From Streptosporangium brasiliense (GTDB taxonomy: Bacteria; Actinomycetota; Actinomycetes; Streptosporangiales; Streptosporangiaceae): a DNA stretch of 64,000 nucleotides. The stretch is from positions 4,960,001-5,024,000 of the forward strand of contig NZ_JAUSRB010000002.1 in the NCBI RefSeq assembly GCF_030811595.1, given 5' to 3'. The stretch's first letter is position 1. Each line of letters starts with the position of its first letter. This document shows positions 40,916 through 49,429 of the stretch, one piece after another. Below the pieces are notes generated by a model. It ran no database searches. It was not told the DNA's origin and was given only the letters and a program-made list of their open reading frames with translations. A program made the position numbers and the translations under genes.

Positions 40916-42463
40916 TCAGTGGCCGCCGGACAGGTCCATGTCGCGTGGGGTGAGCAGCCACACCGCGACGGCGGCGGCCAGCATGAGGCCGCCGCCGGCC
41001 GCGCCGGTCACGGCCAGCGAGTCGGTGAAGGCGGCCTGGGCCTGGCGGGCCAGCTCGGCCCCGGCCCGGCCGGCGCCTCCGGCCACCTCCAGCGCCCCGC
41101 CCAGCGACTCGCGGGCCACCTCGGCGGCCCGGCCGGTCACGCCCGCCATGGCCGGCTCGGGCGGCGCGAGCCCGCCGCGGTAGACCGCCGCGGCGACGCT
41201 GCCGAGAACGGCCACGCCCAGCGCCCCGCCCAGCTCGTAGCTGGTCTCCTCGATCGCGGCGGCGCTGCCGGCCCGCTCGGGCGGCGCGCTGGACATGATG
41301 ACCGCCGAGGCGATCGCCAGCGACCCCATGCCCACGCCGATCAGCAGGAGCGCCACGGCCACGGCCGGGTAGGAGAGCGGGGCCGGCGCGGCGAAGAGGA
41401 CCAGGAACCCCGCCCCGGCGACGGCCAGACCGCCGGCGAGCACCGTCCTGGTGCCGACCCGGACGGCCAGGCGAGGGGCCAGCGGCGAGACCAGCCCCGC
41501 GCCGGCCGCGGTCGGCAGCAGCCGCACCCCGGTCTCCAGGGGTGAGTAGCCCTGGACGAGCTGCATCCACTGGGCCATCAGCAGCAGCATCCCGGCCATC
41601 GCGACGGAGGTGGTCAGCGCGGCGACGGTGCCCGCGGTGAAGGAGGGGCGGCCGAACAGGCGGACGTCCAGCAGCGGATCGGGCCGGTCGAGGCAGCGTC
41701 TGACGAACCAGACCAGCGTCACCACCGCGACGGCCAGGGAGATCGGCGCGCTGGGATCGCCGAACCCCTCCTTGCCGAAGTGCTTGATCGCCCACACCAG
41801 GGCGACCATCCCCACGATGGACAGCGCCGTGGCCGGCGCGTCCCAGCGGCCCGGGCGCGGATCGCGGGACTCGGGCAGCAGGAGGAGGCCGGCGACGACC
41901 GCCGCGACCATCACCGGGACGTTGACCAGGAACGCGGCGTGCCAGCTGAACCTCTCCAGCAACGCGCCGCCGAGGATCGGGCCCAGCGCGCCGCCGAGCG
42001 CGGCCATGGCCGACCAGACGCCCAGCGCGGTGGCCCGCTCGCGCGGATCGGTGAACAGGGTGCGGATCATCGACAGGGTGGACGGCATGATCATGGCGCC
42101 GCCGACGCCGAGGAACGCCCGTGCGACGATCACGTCGCCGGGGCTGTCGGCCACCAGCACCGCGGTCGAGGCGAGGCCGAAGATCGCGAATCCGGTGAGC
42201 AGCATCTTCTTGCGGCCCCACCGGTCGCCCAGCGCGCTGACCGTGACGAGCAGGCCGGACAGCACGAGCGCGTAGACGTCCACCATCCACAGCAGCTGCA
42301 CCGAGTCCGGCTTCAGGTCGGCGGAGATCGCCGGCAGTGCCACGTTGAGGATGGTCATGTCCATGACCACCAGCAGCAGGCTCGCGGACAGGACGCCGAG
42401 CCCCGCCCAGCGACGCGGGTGCGGCGCGCCGAGCACCGGTCCCCGTCCGGACACGCGCGTCAT
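40916..42463 (-). CDS. MFS multidrug exporter, DHA2 (14 TM) type
   Basis: A 515-residue transporter with 14 hydrophobic segments. MDMTILNVALPAISADL, motif A GDRWGRKKMLL and motif C GALGPILGGALLERFSWH are typical of the EmrB/QacA group. ATG 42463 overlaps the stop of the TetR gene (ATGA), so regulator and pump are one operon. It exports toxic compounds using the proton gradient. Substrates unknown. Confidence 0.9.
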   Translation of the reverse strand: MTRVSGRGPVLGAPHPRRWAGLGVLSASLLLVVMDMTILNVALPAISADLKPDSVQLLWMVDVYALVLSGLLVTVSALGDRWGRKKMLLTGFAIFGLASTAVLVADSPGDVIVARAFLGVGGAMIMPSTLSMIRTLFTDPRERATALGVWSAMAALGGALGPILGGALLERFSWHAAFLVNVPVMVAAVVAGLLLLPESRDPRPGRWDAPATALSIVGMVALVWAIKHFGKEGFGDPSAPISLAVAVVTLVWFVRRCLDRPDPLLDVRLFGRPSFTAGTVAALTTSVAMAGMLLLMAQWMQLVQGYSPLETGVRLLPTAAGAGLVSPLAPRLAVRVGTRTVLAGGLAVAGAGFLVLFAAPAPLSYPAVAVALLLIGVGMGSLAIASAVIMSSAPPERAGSAAAIEETSYELGGALGVAVLGSVAAAVYRGGLAPPEPAMAGVTGRAAEVARESLGGALEVAGGAGRAGAELARQAQAAFTDSLAVTGAAGGGLMLAAAVAVWLLTPRDMDLSGGH

Positions 42464-43020
42464 GCGGTCCCTCGCAGGAAGGTCTCGACCAGCAGCCGCT
42501 CGATGTCCCTGCGCGCGACGTCGCCCCGCCGCAGGCTCTCCCGCACGGCGATGATGAGGCCGTAGGAGGTGTTGCTGATCCACCTGACCGGCAGATCGGG
42601 GCGGAGCACACCGGCCCGCTGCGCGGCCAGGTAGAGCGCGAGCTCGCGCTCCTCCAGCTCGTCGGCGCGCTCGCGCAGCCCGGGCAGCTTGGTCATCACG
42701 TGCTCGGTCAGCGCGAAGCCGTACTCCTGCACGTCGTCGACCATGCCGGCGAGCAGGTCCCGCAGGGCGGCGGTGACGCGCTCGGGGTCGGCGGAGGCGG
42801 TGGCCTCCTCGATGGCGGCCCGCCGCTGCACCCGCTCCCAGCTGTCGAGCGCCTTGCGGCCGAGGACGGCCAGCAGCTCCTCCCGGCTGGCGAAGTGCCG
42901 GTGGAGCGTGGCGCGGCTGACCCCGGTGGCCTCGGCGATCTGGGCCATGGAGGCGGTCGGATCCTCGTTCAGGTGCTGTATCGCCAGGGCGATGATCTGG
43001 TCGCGGCCCACGGCCACCAT
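42460..43020 (-). CDS. TetR-family repressor of the MFS pump
   Basis: A 186-residue regulator. The HTH is at the N-terminus: IIALAIQHLNEDPTASMAQIAEATGVSRATLHRHF. The remaining helices form the ligand pocket (WISNTSYGLIIAVRESLRRG). ATG 43020 is used, with CGGAG just ahead; ATG 43035 is the alternative and touches the operator. It probably represses itself and the coupled pump gene via the palindrome at 43037. Confidence 0.87.
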   Translation of the reverse strand: MVAVGRDQIIALAIQHLNEDPTASMAQIAEATGVSRATLHRHFASREELLAVLGRKALDSWERVQRRAAIEEATASADPERVTAALRDLLAGMVDDVQEYGFALTEHVMTKLPGLRERADELEERELALYLAAQRAGVLRPDLPVRWISNTSYGLIIAVRESLRRGDVARRDIERLLVETFLRGTA

Positions 43021-43036
43021 GCATCTCCGTTTCATA

Positions 43037-43054
43037 TGAGACAATTTCGTCTCA
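43037..43054. promoter_or_regulatory. TetR operator TGAGAC-N6-GTCTCA
   Basis: A perfect 6+6 palindrome with six bases between lies just ahead of the TetR gene, in an AT-richer patch. Position and symmetry fit a TetR-family operator. Confidence 0.7.
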
Positions 43055-43156
43055 AACACTACATGACCGTACCGACCCTTCCGTACGGCGTGCGGCATGC
43101 GGCGCGCGTACGGCGCTCTCCCCCCGGCGGCATGGAAATCGGGCCTGGCCGGGGGC

Positions 43157-43162
43157 TATGGT
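43157..43162 (+). promoter_or_regulatory. -10 box TATGGT for the second TetR gene
   Basis: TATGGT ends 6 bases before GTG 43169. There is no ribosome site, so a leaderless mRNA is likely. Confidence 0.5.
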
Positions 43163-43168
43163 CGGGCT

Positions 43169-43762
43169 GTGGGCAGCCTCAGACAGCGCTCCGGCAGGGC
43201 CGGGCGTCCGCGCGACGCCTCGGATCCCGGCACGCGCACGCGCATTCTCGACGCCGCGGAGGAGCTGTTCGCCGGGGGCGGTTACGAGGCCACGCCCACC
43301 GCGGAGATCGCCCGGCTGGCCGGGGTGCCCAAAGGGCTCGTCTTCCATTACTTCCCGAAGAAGATCGACGTGCTGGTCGCCCTGGTCGACGAGCGCACGC
43401 TCGTGGAGGAGGCCCCGGAGGTGGAGGCGGTCCCCGGCGACGCGGCCGGGGCCCTGTCGCGGCTGGCCCGCCGGCTGCCGCTCAGCGCGTCCCCGGCGAT
43501 GCGCCGCATCCTGTTCCGGGAGGCCGACACGCACGGCTCGGTCCGCGACCGGCTCGGCCGGCTGAACGGCGAGATCATCCGGCGGGCCCGGTTCGCGCTG
43601 GAGCTGGCGCTGCCCACGGCGCGCGGCGACGCCGCCCGGCTGGAGGTGGCCGCGGTCACCTTCGCCGCGGTCCTGCTCTATCAGGAGAGCCTCTGCCAGC
43701 TCACCGGCCACCACATCGACCCCGACGCGGTCGCCGAGCTGATCGCCCACGCCCTGGGCTGA
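43169..43762 (+). CDS. TetR-family transcriptional regulator
   Basis: A 197-residue regulator. The HTH is clear: TRTRILDAAEELFAGGGYEATPTAEIARLAGVPKGLVFHYFPKK (residues about 22-65). The C-terminal domain ends QLTGHHIDPDAVAELIAHALG. GTG 43169 is chosen because of TATGGT at leaderless distance; an earlier in-frame ATG adds 24 residues without support. It is convergent with the WS/DGAT gene and divergent from the first TetR gene. Target unknown. Confidence 0.87.
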   Translation: MGSLRQRSGRAGRPRDASDPGTRTRILDAAEELFAGGGYEATPTAEIARLAGVPKGLVFHYFPKKIDVLVALVDERTLVEEAPEVEAVPGDAAGALSRLARRLPLSASPAMRRILFREADTHGSVRDRLGRLNGEIIRRARFALELALPTARGDAARLEVAAVTFAAVLLYQESLCQLTGHHIDPDAVAELIAHALG

Positions 43763-43774
43763 GCCTCCGCCGTC

Positions 43775-45259
43775 TCAGGCCGGGACCGCCTCGATCTCCG
43801 TCTCCCTGGCCGGACGGGGTCCGGCCAGCTCCGTCAGCTCGTCCATCGCCTCCTGCAGGTGCCCCATCAGCCGCCACACGTCCTCCACCCGGTCGGGGCA
43901 GGCGAGGATGCCGAAGTTCAGTGAGCCGTCGTAGGAGAAGCAGGTGATGTTGACGCCGCCGCTCACGTCGGTCAGCACCGACATCGGGTAGTAGGCGAGC
44001 ACCCGGGCCCCGCACAGATACAGCGGGAGCTGGGGCCCCGGCACGTTCGAGACGATCAGGTTGATCGGCGGCAGCACGATCGAGGCCAGCCGGAAGACCG
44101 TGGAGGTCGCCAGCGCGGTGACGGCCGCGGGCAGCATCGACGGCAGCTCGCTCAGCCAGGTCGCGGGGGAGCCGGCGAAGCGCCGCTTGGCCGTGCGCAT
44201 CGTCCGCCCCGTGATCCGCAGGCGGTCGAGAGGGGAGGAGACGTCGGTCGGCATCGGGACGATCATGACGGAGAGCCGGTTGCCGACCGTCTCCTGGACG
44301 CCCGGGGCGCGGACCGCGACCGGGACGGCGGCGACCAGCGGCTGGTCCGGCAGGGCGTCCCGCTCGCGCAGCCAGGAGCGCAGCGCCGCCGCGCACAGTG
44401 TCATGACCACGTCGTTGACGCTGATCCCGAAGGTCTTGGCGATCCGTCTGACCTCGGCCAGCGGGATCGAGCCGTAGGAGAAGCGCCGCTCGGCGCTGAT
44501 CGGGCCGTTGAACGGCGTGCGCGGGACCGACAGGGAGGGCAGCTCCGGCAGCTCCCCGGTCCGGCCCCGGATCATCCGGGCCGCCGCGGCCACCGCCCGG
44601 GCCCCCGGGAGGGCGCCGGCCAGCGGGATCGCGTCGAGGTCGGCCGCCATCCTGCCCAGCGAGCGCAGCGCTCTGGCCGGGTGGGCCACCGACCGGGTCA
44701 CGGCCGCGGCGAGCATCGTGGCCGGCCCGGGGGCGGCGGTCGCCGCCGGGGACGCGGGCGGCTCGACCACGCGGGGCTCGGGGGTGAGGTCCAGCAGGGC
44801 GGCCAGGGTCTCCGCGCCCGACACCCCGTCGACGGCGCAGTGGTGGACCTTGGCGTAGAGGGCCACCCGGCCGCCGGTCAGGCCCTGGATGAGGTGCATC
44901 TCCCAGAGCGGGCGGCCGCGGTCCAGCCGCCGCTCGTGGATCCGGGCGACCGCCTCGGCCAGCTGCGCCTCGTTGCCGGGCAGGGGGAGGGTCGTCTCGT
45001 AGACGTGGTCGGCGACGTCGAGCCCGGCGGCCTCCGTCCAGTAGGGGTGGTCCAGGCCGAACGGCACGCCGGCCAGGCGCAGGCCCAGCGCCGGGGCGAG
45101 ATGCAGCCGCCCGCGCAGCAGCTCGATCAGGGCCTCACGCGTGACGGCGCCCGCGGGAGCCCAGGCCGGGTCGAGGATCGCCACCCCGGCGACGTGAGCC
45201 GCGGTGGTCGCCGATTCGGCGTGCAGGAACTGCGCGTCGAGTGCGGTCAGCTGGCGCAT
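43775..45259 (-). CDS. Wax ester synthase/diacylglycerol acyltransferase (WS/DGAT)
   Basis: A 494-residue acyltransferase. The catalytic HHxxxDG motif is HHCAVDG near residue 137. The N-terminal RQLTALDAQFLHAES and C-terminal NLIVSNVPGPQLPLYLCGA are family hallmarks (the latter matching the NVPGP motif). It joins acyl-CoA to fatty alcohols or diacylglycerol for storage lipid. ATG 45259 follows GGAGG with 9-base spacing. Length is normal for the family. Confidence 0.92.
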   Translation of the reverse strand: MRQLTALDAQFLHAESATTAAHVAGVAILDPAWAPAGAVTREALIELLRGRLHLAPALGLRLAGVPFGLDHPYWTEAAGLDVADHVYETTLPLPGNEAQLAEAVARIHERRLDRGRPLWEMHLIQGLTGGRVALYAKVHHCAVDGVSGAETLAALLDLTPEPRVVEPPASPAATAAPGPATMLAAAVTRSVAHPARALRSLGRMAADLDAIPLAGALPGARAVAAAARMIRGRTGELPELPSLSVPRTPFNGPISAERRFSYGSIPLAEVRRIAKTFGISVNDVVMTLCAAALRSWLRERDALPDQPLVAAVPVAVRAPGVQETVGNRLSVMIVPMPTDVSSPLDRLRITGRTMRTAKRRFAGSPATWLSELPSMLPAAVTALATSTVFRLASIVLPPINLIVSNVPGPQLPLYLCGARVLAYYPMSVLTDVSGGVNITCFSYDGSLNFGILACPDRVEDVWRLMGHLQEAMDELTELAGPRPARETEIEAVPA

Positions 45260-45439
45260 TGATCGAGCCTCCGAATGGAGAGCGGACAAGGACGGGGATG
45301 GCCATCATCGCTCCGGTCGGTTACCACCTCGTTTCGTCTGGGCGACCTTGGGAGTCTTTCAGATGAAGTCGGATGATCCGGCCGTGAATTACGGTGCGGG
45401 ACCTCCGCCGATCACCGGATACGCGCGCCGTGCAGGGAG

Positions 45440-45482
45440 AATTCAATGCCCTTCCGGAGGAGTAAGAGTTGTGTATTGAATT
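45440..45482. repeat. Inverted repeat AATTCAAT ... ATTGAATT
   Basis: The 8-base arms at 45440-45447 and 45475-45482 are exact complements, 27 bases apart, in the spacer between the sulfite-oxidase-like and WS/DGAT genes (both minus strand). The rest of the spacer 45260-45524 shows no gene. Confidence 0.5.
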
Positions 45483-45524
45483 GCCCTGTGATCGGTGCGG
45501 CCGGTGCGCCGGGGCGGTTCTGGA

Positions 45525-46763
45525 TTATCCGTTCACGACGATCACGGGATGATGAACGACGGCGTCGAAGAGATATCCGTAGTCGTTGTGCGTGGTCCGG
45601 GCCGGCTGGACCACGCCGGTCTCGTCGGTGGCCCGGGCGAGCAGGGTGTGCGGGCCGGCCTGCTGGGGGTTCCAGGTGATGTGCCAGCGGGTCCAGGCCG
45701 GCACGGCGTGCGGGCCGCGCAGCTGGGCGCGGTGCCAGGTGGCGCCGCCGTCGAAGCTCACCTCCACCCCGGCGATCCGGCCGTTGCCCGACCAGGAGCG
45801 TCCGTGCAGCACGTACGGCCGCCCGGCCGCCAGGGTGGCGTGCCAGGGCAGCTCGAAGGCGCTCCTGACCCCCTGGGTGGTCAGCGGGGGGCTGCCCTCG
45901 GGCGGGTAGGCGGCACCGAACATCCGGTAGAACTCGGTGTTCCACGGCGAGGTCAGCGGTGAGGTGGAGACCTCGATGTCGCCCACCCACTTGATCGAGG
46001 CCAGGCCGATCCAGGAGGGGACGATCAGCCGCACCGGGTGGCCGTGGTCGGGCGGGAGGGGCCGGTCGTTCATCTCGTAGGCCAGGATCACGTCCTTGAG
46101 CGCCTTGGACACCGGGATGGGGCGGCGCACCCGGCCGTGGTCGACCCCGTCGGCCACGTAGGGGGCGTCGAGCCCGCGCGGCATGACGTCGACGGCGTCA
46201 GGGGTGATCCCGGCGCGCTCCAGCACCGTGGCCAGCGGCACCCCGCGCCAGCGGGCCACCCCGATGCCGCCCAGCCGCCAGGGGGTGCCGGAGATCTCCT
46301 GGCCCTGCTGGGTGGCGAAGAAGCTCCGGCCGTTGCCCGCGCACTCGATCGCCGCGTCCCGCGTCACCGCGGGCAGCGCGAGCAGCTCCTCGTAGCCGAA
46401 GCTCCTGGGGTTGCGCAGCCCCGTGCCGTGCAGCTCCAGCCGCCAGGTCGCCGCGTCGATGATCGGGGTCGAGGTGTGGTTGCGTACGAAGAACCGGTCG
46501 TTGGAGACGTGGTAGCCGACGCCGCGCATCGCCTCCCAGCGCATCTCGGCGTTCGTCCCGTGCCCGATGAACGTCTCCGGCGGCAGCGGCTTGACGATCC
46601 CCGTGACACCGCCGGCGGGGACCGGCTCCCCGTCGACGGCCGCGAGCCGGAGCCGGTCGCGCCCGCCCCGGTCGTGCCCACCCCCGTCGCGCCCGCCCCG
46701 GGCGAGCTGCCCGGCGCGGGTGCGGTGGCGAACGGCCTCGTCGTTCAGGTCCTCGTACGGCAT
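45525..46763 (-). CDS. Sulfite oxidase-like molybdopterin oxidoreductase
   Basis: A 412-residue enzyme with the Mo-cofactor domain (about 60-270) and the Ig-like dimer domain (about 285-410). The Mo-ligating Cys is in AAIECAGNGRSFF; other family residues are NHTSTPIID, VPSWIGLASIKWVGDIEV and VEVSFDGGATWHRAQL. There is no heme domain and no twin-Arg signal, so it is probably cytoplasmic and of SorA-like/plant type; substrate may be sulfite or another oxo acceptor. ATG 46763 follows GGGGAGG. A short AT-rich promoter area lies at 46780-46815. Confidence 0.87.
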   Translation of the reverse strand: MPYEDLNDEAVRHRTRAGQLARGGRDGGGHDRGGRDRLRLAAVDGEPVPAGGVTGIVKPLPPETFIGHGTNAEMRWEAMRGVGYHVSNDRFFVRNHTSTPIIDAATWRLELHGTGLRNPRSFGYEELLALPAVTRDAAIECAGNGRSFFATQQGQEISGTPWRLGGIGVARWRGVPLATVLERAGITPDAVDVMPRGLDAPYVADGVDHGRVRRPIPVSKALKDVILAYEMNDRPLPPDHGHPVRLIVPSWIGLASIKWVGDIEVSTSPLTSPWNTEFYRMFGAAYPPEGSPPLTTQGVRSAFELPWHATLAAGRPYVLHGRSWSGNGRIAGVEVSFDGGATWHRAQLRGPHAVPAWTRWHITWNPQQAGPHTLLARATDETGVVQPARTTHNDYGYLFDAVVHHPVIVVNG

Positions 46764-46845
46764 GCGGCGCCTCCCCTTCCCCTACATCTATTTCCTACCA
46801 AAAAACCATGTAATCTGCGAAGGGGGAGTGAGGATCATGTGACTG

Positions 46846-48528
46846 TCAGCGATCCAGAAAGGCTAGCAGCCGATCCAGCGGCCAGGTGTTGATCACGTCG
46901 TCGGCGGTCAGCCAGGCGCGCTGGGCGAGGCCGACGCCGAAGCGCTGGTTGTCCAGGTGGGGGACCGCGTGGGCGTCGCTGTCGATGGAGAACTTCACTC
47001 CGTGGTGGCGGGCCAGCCGTACGAGATCGGCGGGCAGGTCGGAGCGGTCGGGGAAGGAGTCGATCTCCATCGCGGTGCCGGTGCGGGCGGCGGCGCGGAA
47101 CACCGCGTCCCAGTCGGCGTCGACCGGCGGGCGCCCGCCGATCTTGCGAGTGGTGGGGTGGCCGATGATGTGCACGTGCGGGTTCTCGCACGCGGCGATG
47201 AAACGGCGGGTCATCTCCTCGCGCGGCTGGCTGAAGTGCGAGTGCACGCTCGCCACGCACACGTCGAAGCCCGCCAGCACCTCGGCGGGCCAGTCGACCG
47301 AGCCGTCGGGGGCGATGTTGAGCTCCGAGCCGTGCAGCAGCCGCATGCCCGGGTGGTCTCCCTGGAGCCGGCGCAGCCGCTCGCGCTGCTCCAGGGCCTT
47401 GTCCAGGGTCATCCGCTGCATCGCCAGGTCGGGGGCGTGGTCGGTCACCGCGTAGTAGGAGTAGCCGCGCGCGCCGGCCGCCGCGACCATGTCCTCCAGC
47501 GAGGCGATGCCGTCGGTCAGGTCGGTGTGGGTGTGCAGGTCGCCCCGGAGGTCGCCGACGGTGACGAGGGCGGGCAGCTCGCCCCGGAGCGCGGCGGCGA
47601 TCTCCCCGCCGTCCTCGCGCAGCGTCGGCGGGATCCACGGCATGCCGAGCGCCTGGTAGATGTCCTCCTCGTGCTCGGCCGCGATCACCCGGTCACCGTC
47701 GAACAGGCCGTATTCGGAGAGCTTCCAGCCCTTCTTCACCGCGATCTCGCGCAGGTGGACGTTGTGCTCCTTGGACCCGGTGAAATACTGCATCGCGGCG
47801 CCCCACGAGCCGGCCGGGACCACGCGCAGGTCCACCTGGACGCCCTCGACGGTGCGGATCGAGGTCTTCTTCTCGCCCGAGGCGATGACCTCCGCGGTGT
47901 AGGGCATGGCCTTGAAGTCGTCCATCAGGGTCACCGGGCCGACGGCGAGGATGTCGATGTCGCCGATGGTGTCCTTCATCCGGCGCAGCGATCCGGCGTG
48001 GGCGATCCGCTCGGCGGCCAGCGAGGCGACGATCCGCTCGGCCAGGCGCATGGCCACGCCGGTGTGCACCCTGGCGCCGTCCCGCTCGAGCTGCTCGATC
48101 CCCTTGAGCAGGTTCTCCTCGGTCTTGGCGCCGAAGCCCTTCAGGCCCTTGAGCCGCCCCTGCCCGATGGCCTCGGCGAGGGCCTCGGGGGAGTCGATGC
48201 CGAGCTCCTGGTAGAGGAAGACCGCCTTCTTCGGCCCGAGCGAGGCGATCCGGGTCAGCCTCCGCACCCCGCCGGGGACCTTCCCGCGCAGGTCGTCGAG
48301 CTGGCGGAAGCTCCCCCTTTCGAGGTATTCCTCGACCTTCTTGGCGATCGCCTCGCCCACCCCCGGCACGCTCCGCACGGCCGTGGCCGCGATGTCGTTG
48401 GGGAAGCCCGCGATCGCCTTGGCCGCCTTCTGGTAGCTGCGCACCCGGAAGGCGTCGCCGCCCGTCATCGCGAACAGCTCGGCGTATTCCTCCAGGGCGG
48501 CCGCCACAGCGTCATTAGCTCGTGCCAT
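46846..48528 (-). CDS. polX: DNA polymerase X family protein with PHP domain
   Basis: A 560-residue repair polymerase. In order: N-terminal HhH region (GDAFRVRSYQKAAKAIAG, SVPGVGEAIAKKVEEYL), pol beta-like nucleotidyltransferase (GSLRRMKDTIGDIDILAVG with the catalytic Asp pair; VQVDLRVV) and C-terminal PHP domain (GDLHTHTDLTDG, HSHFSQP, IIGHPTTRKIG, SIDSDAHAVPHLDNQRFG). It fills gaps in base-excision repair, with 3'-5' exonuclease or AP-endonuclease from PHP. ATG 48528 lies 7 bases after TAGGCT (leaderless). Confidence 0.92.
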   Translation of the reverse strand: MARANDAVAAALEEYAELFAMTGGDAFRVRSYQKAAKAIAGFPNDIAATAVRSVPGVGEAIAKKVEEYLERGSFRQLDDLRGKVPGGVRRLTRIASLGPKKAVFLYQELGIDSPEALAEAIGQGRLKGLKGFGAKTEENLLKGIEQLERDGARVHTGVAMRLAERIVASLAAERIAHAGSLRRMKDTIGDIDILAVGPVTLMDDFKAMPYTAEVIASGEKKTSIRTVEGVQVDLRVVPAGSWGAAMQYFTGSKEHNVHLREIAVKKGWKLSEYGLFDGDRVIAAEHEEDIYQALGMPWIPPTLREDGGEIAAALRGELPALVTVGDLRGDLHTHTDLTDGIASLEDMVAAAGARGYSYYAVTDHAPDLAMQRMTLDKALEQRERLRRLQGDHPGMRLLHGSELNIAPDGSVDWPAEVLAGFDVCVASVHSHFSQPREEMTRRFIAACENPHVHIIGHPTTRKIGGRPPVDADWDAVFRAAARTGTAMEIDSFPDRSDLPADLVRLARHHGVKFSIDSDAHAVPHLDNQRFGVGLAQRAWLTADDVINTWPLDRLLAFLDR

Positions 48529-48535
48529 GGGGCTC

Positions 48536-48541
48536 AGCCTA
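48536..48541 (-). promoter_or_regulatory. -10 box TAGGCT for polX
   Basis: TAGGCT on the minus strand ends 7 bases before ATG 48528 with no ribosome site between. Confidence 0.5.
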
Positions 48542-48749
48542 GAAGATCGCACCGACGTTTTCCCGGCCGTCCCGGCGGCCCGGCCGGGTCCGTCGGCCGG
48601 GCCGGGCTCACGCCGCCGCGTCCAGGTCCGGGCGCCGGCCGTCCCGCCGGGGGGCCGTTGGACGTAGGCCGAAGGCCCGATGCCGGACGCGGGCCCCGGC
48701 CGTAACGTCGTAGGAGCAAGTCGTTTCCGAGACGTCACCAGGAGGTCCC

Positions 48750-49142
48750 GTGCCAGCGCAGCTCGACCATACGATCGTGCACAGCAGCGACCGTTCCGCC
48801 TCCGCCCGCTTCCTCACCGGGCTGCTCGGCGCGCCCGAGCCCCGGGCCTACGGGCCGTTCGCCGCCGTCCCGCTCGCCAACGGCGTGACCGTCGACTACG
48901 CGGACTCCATCGTCCGCGCCGACCGGATCGTCATGCAGCACCTGGCGTTCCTGGTCTCGGAGGAGGAGTTCGACGAGATCTACGCCCGCATCATCGAGCG
49001 CGGGCTGCCCCACTGGGGAGATCCGGGCCATACCGAGCCCCAGCAGATCAACCACCGTCACCGCGGCCGGGGCGTGTACGTCGACGACCCCGACGGCCAC
49101 TCGCTCGAATTCCTCACCCACCCGTACGTCATGGACGAGTGA
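48750..49142 (+). CDS. VOC-superfamily (glyoxalase/dioxygenase-like) protein
   Basis: A 130-residue VOC protein from GTG 48750, with AGGAGGT about 6 bases ahead. LDHTIVHSSDRSASARFLTGLLG starts the first beta-alpha-beta-beta-beta module; QHLAFLV and GRGVYVDDPDGHSLEFLTHP the second, with likely metal-binding His and Glu. Such proteins act as lyases, dioxygenases or resistance binders; the substrate is not evident. Confidence 0.85.
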   Translation: MPAQLDHTIVHSSDRSASARFLTGLLGAPEPRAYGPFAAVPLANGVTVDYADSIVRADRIVMQHLAFLVSEEEFDEIYARIIERGLPHWGDPGHTEPQQINHRHRGRGVYVDDPDGHSLEFLTHPYVMDE

Positions 49143-49161
49143 TCGCACCCGCCCTCCCGGG

Positions 49162-49235
49162 AGGGTCAAGCATCCGTTGGCGAACGCGGGGACAAGCGAG
49201 AGGGTCAAGCATCCGTTGGCGAACGCGGGGACAAG
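49162..49235 (+). repeat. Two 39-bp period direct repeats after the VOC gene
   Basis: AGGGTCAAGCATCCGTTGGC and the following 15 bases occur at 49162 and again at 49201. The spacer 49143-49429 holds no supported gene; CCCTCCCGGGAGGG at 49151-49164 forms a small hairpin before the repeat. Confidence 0.85.
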
Positions 49236-49429
49236 GCGGATGGACGGGCGGGTAGGGAAGGCCGGTGAAGGGCGAAAGCCACACGGAGACCTGGCGGGTC
49301 CCCCTCCTCCGGCCACGGCGGAGGAGGCCCGGACCGCGCCCGGCGGCCCCTGGGGTCCCGGCGGTCCCGCGCCGCCGGGACGCACCCGGTCGCCCCGGCC
49401 GCCGGGCCGACCGCTGGAACGGATGTCGC

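Noticed and set aside
49162-49235. CRISPR-like pair of repeats
   Set aside because: Only two copies, directly adjacent with a 39-bp period and no real spacer.
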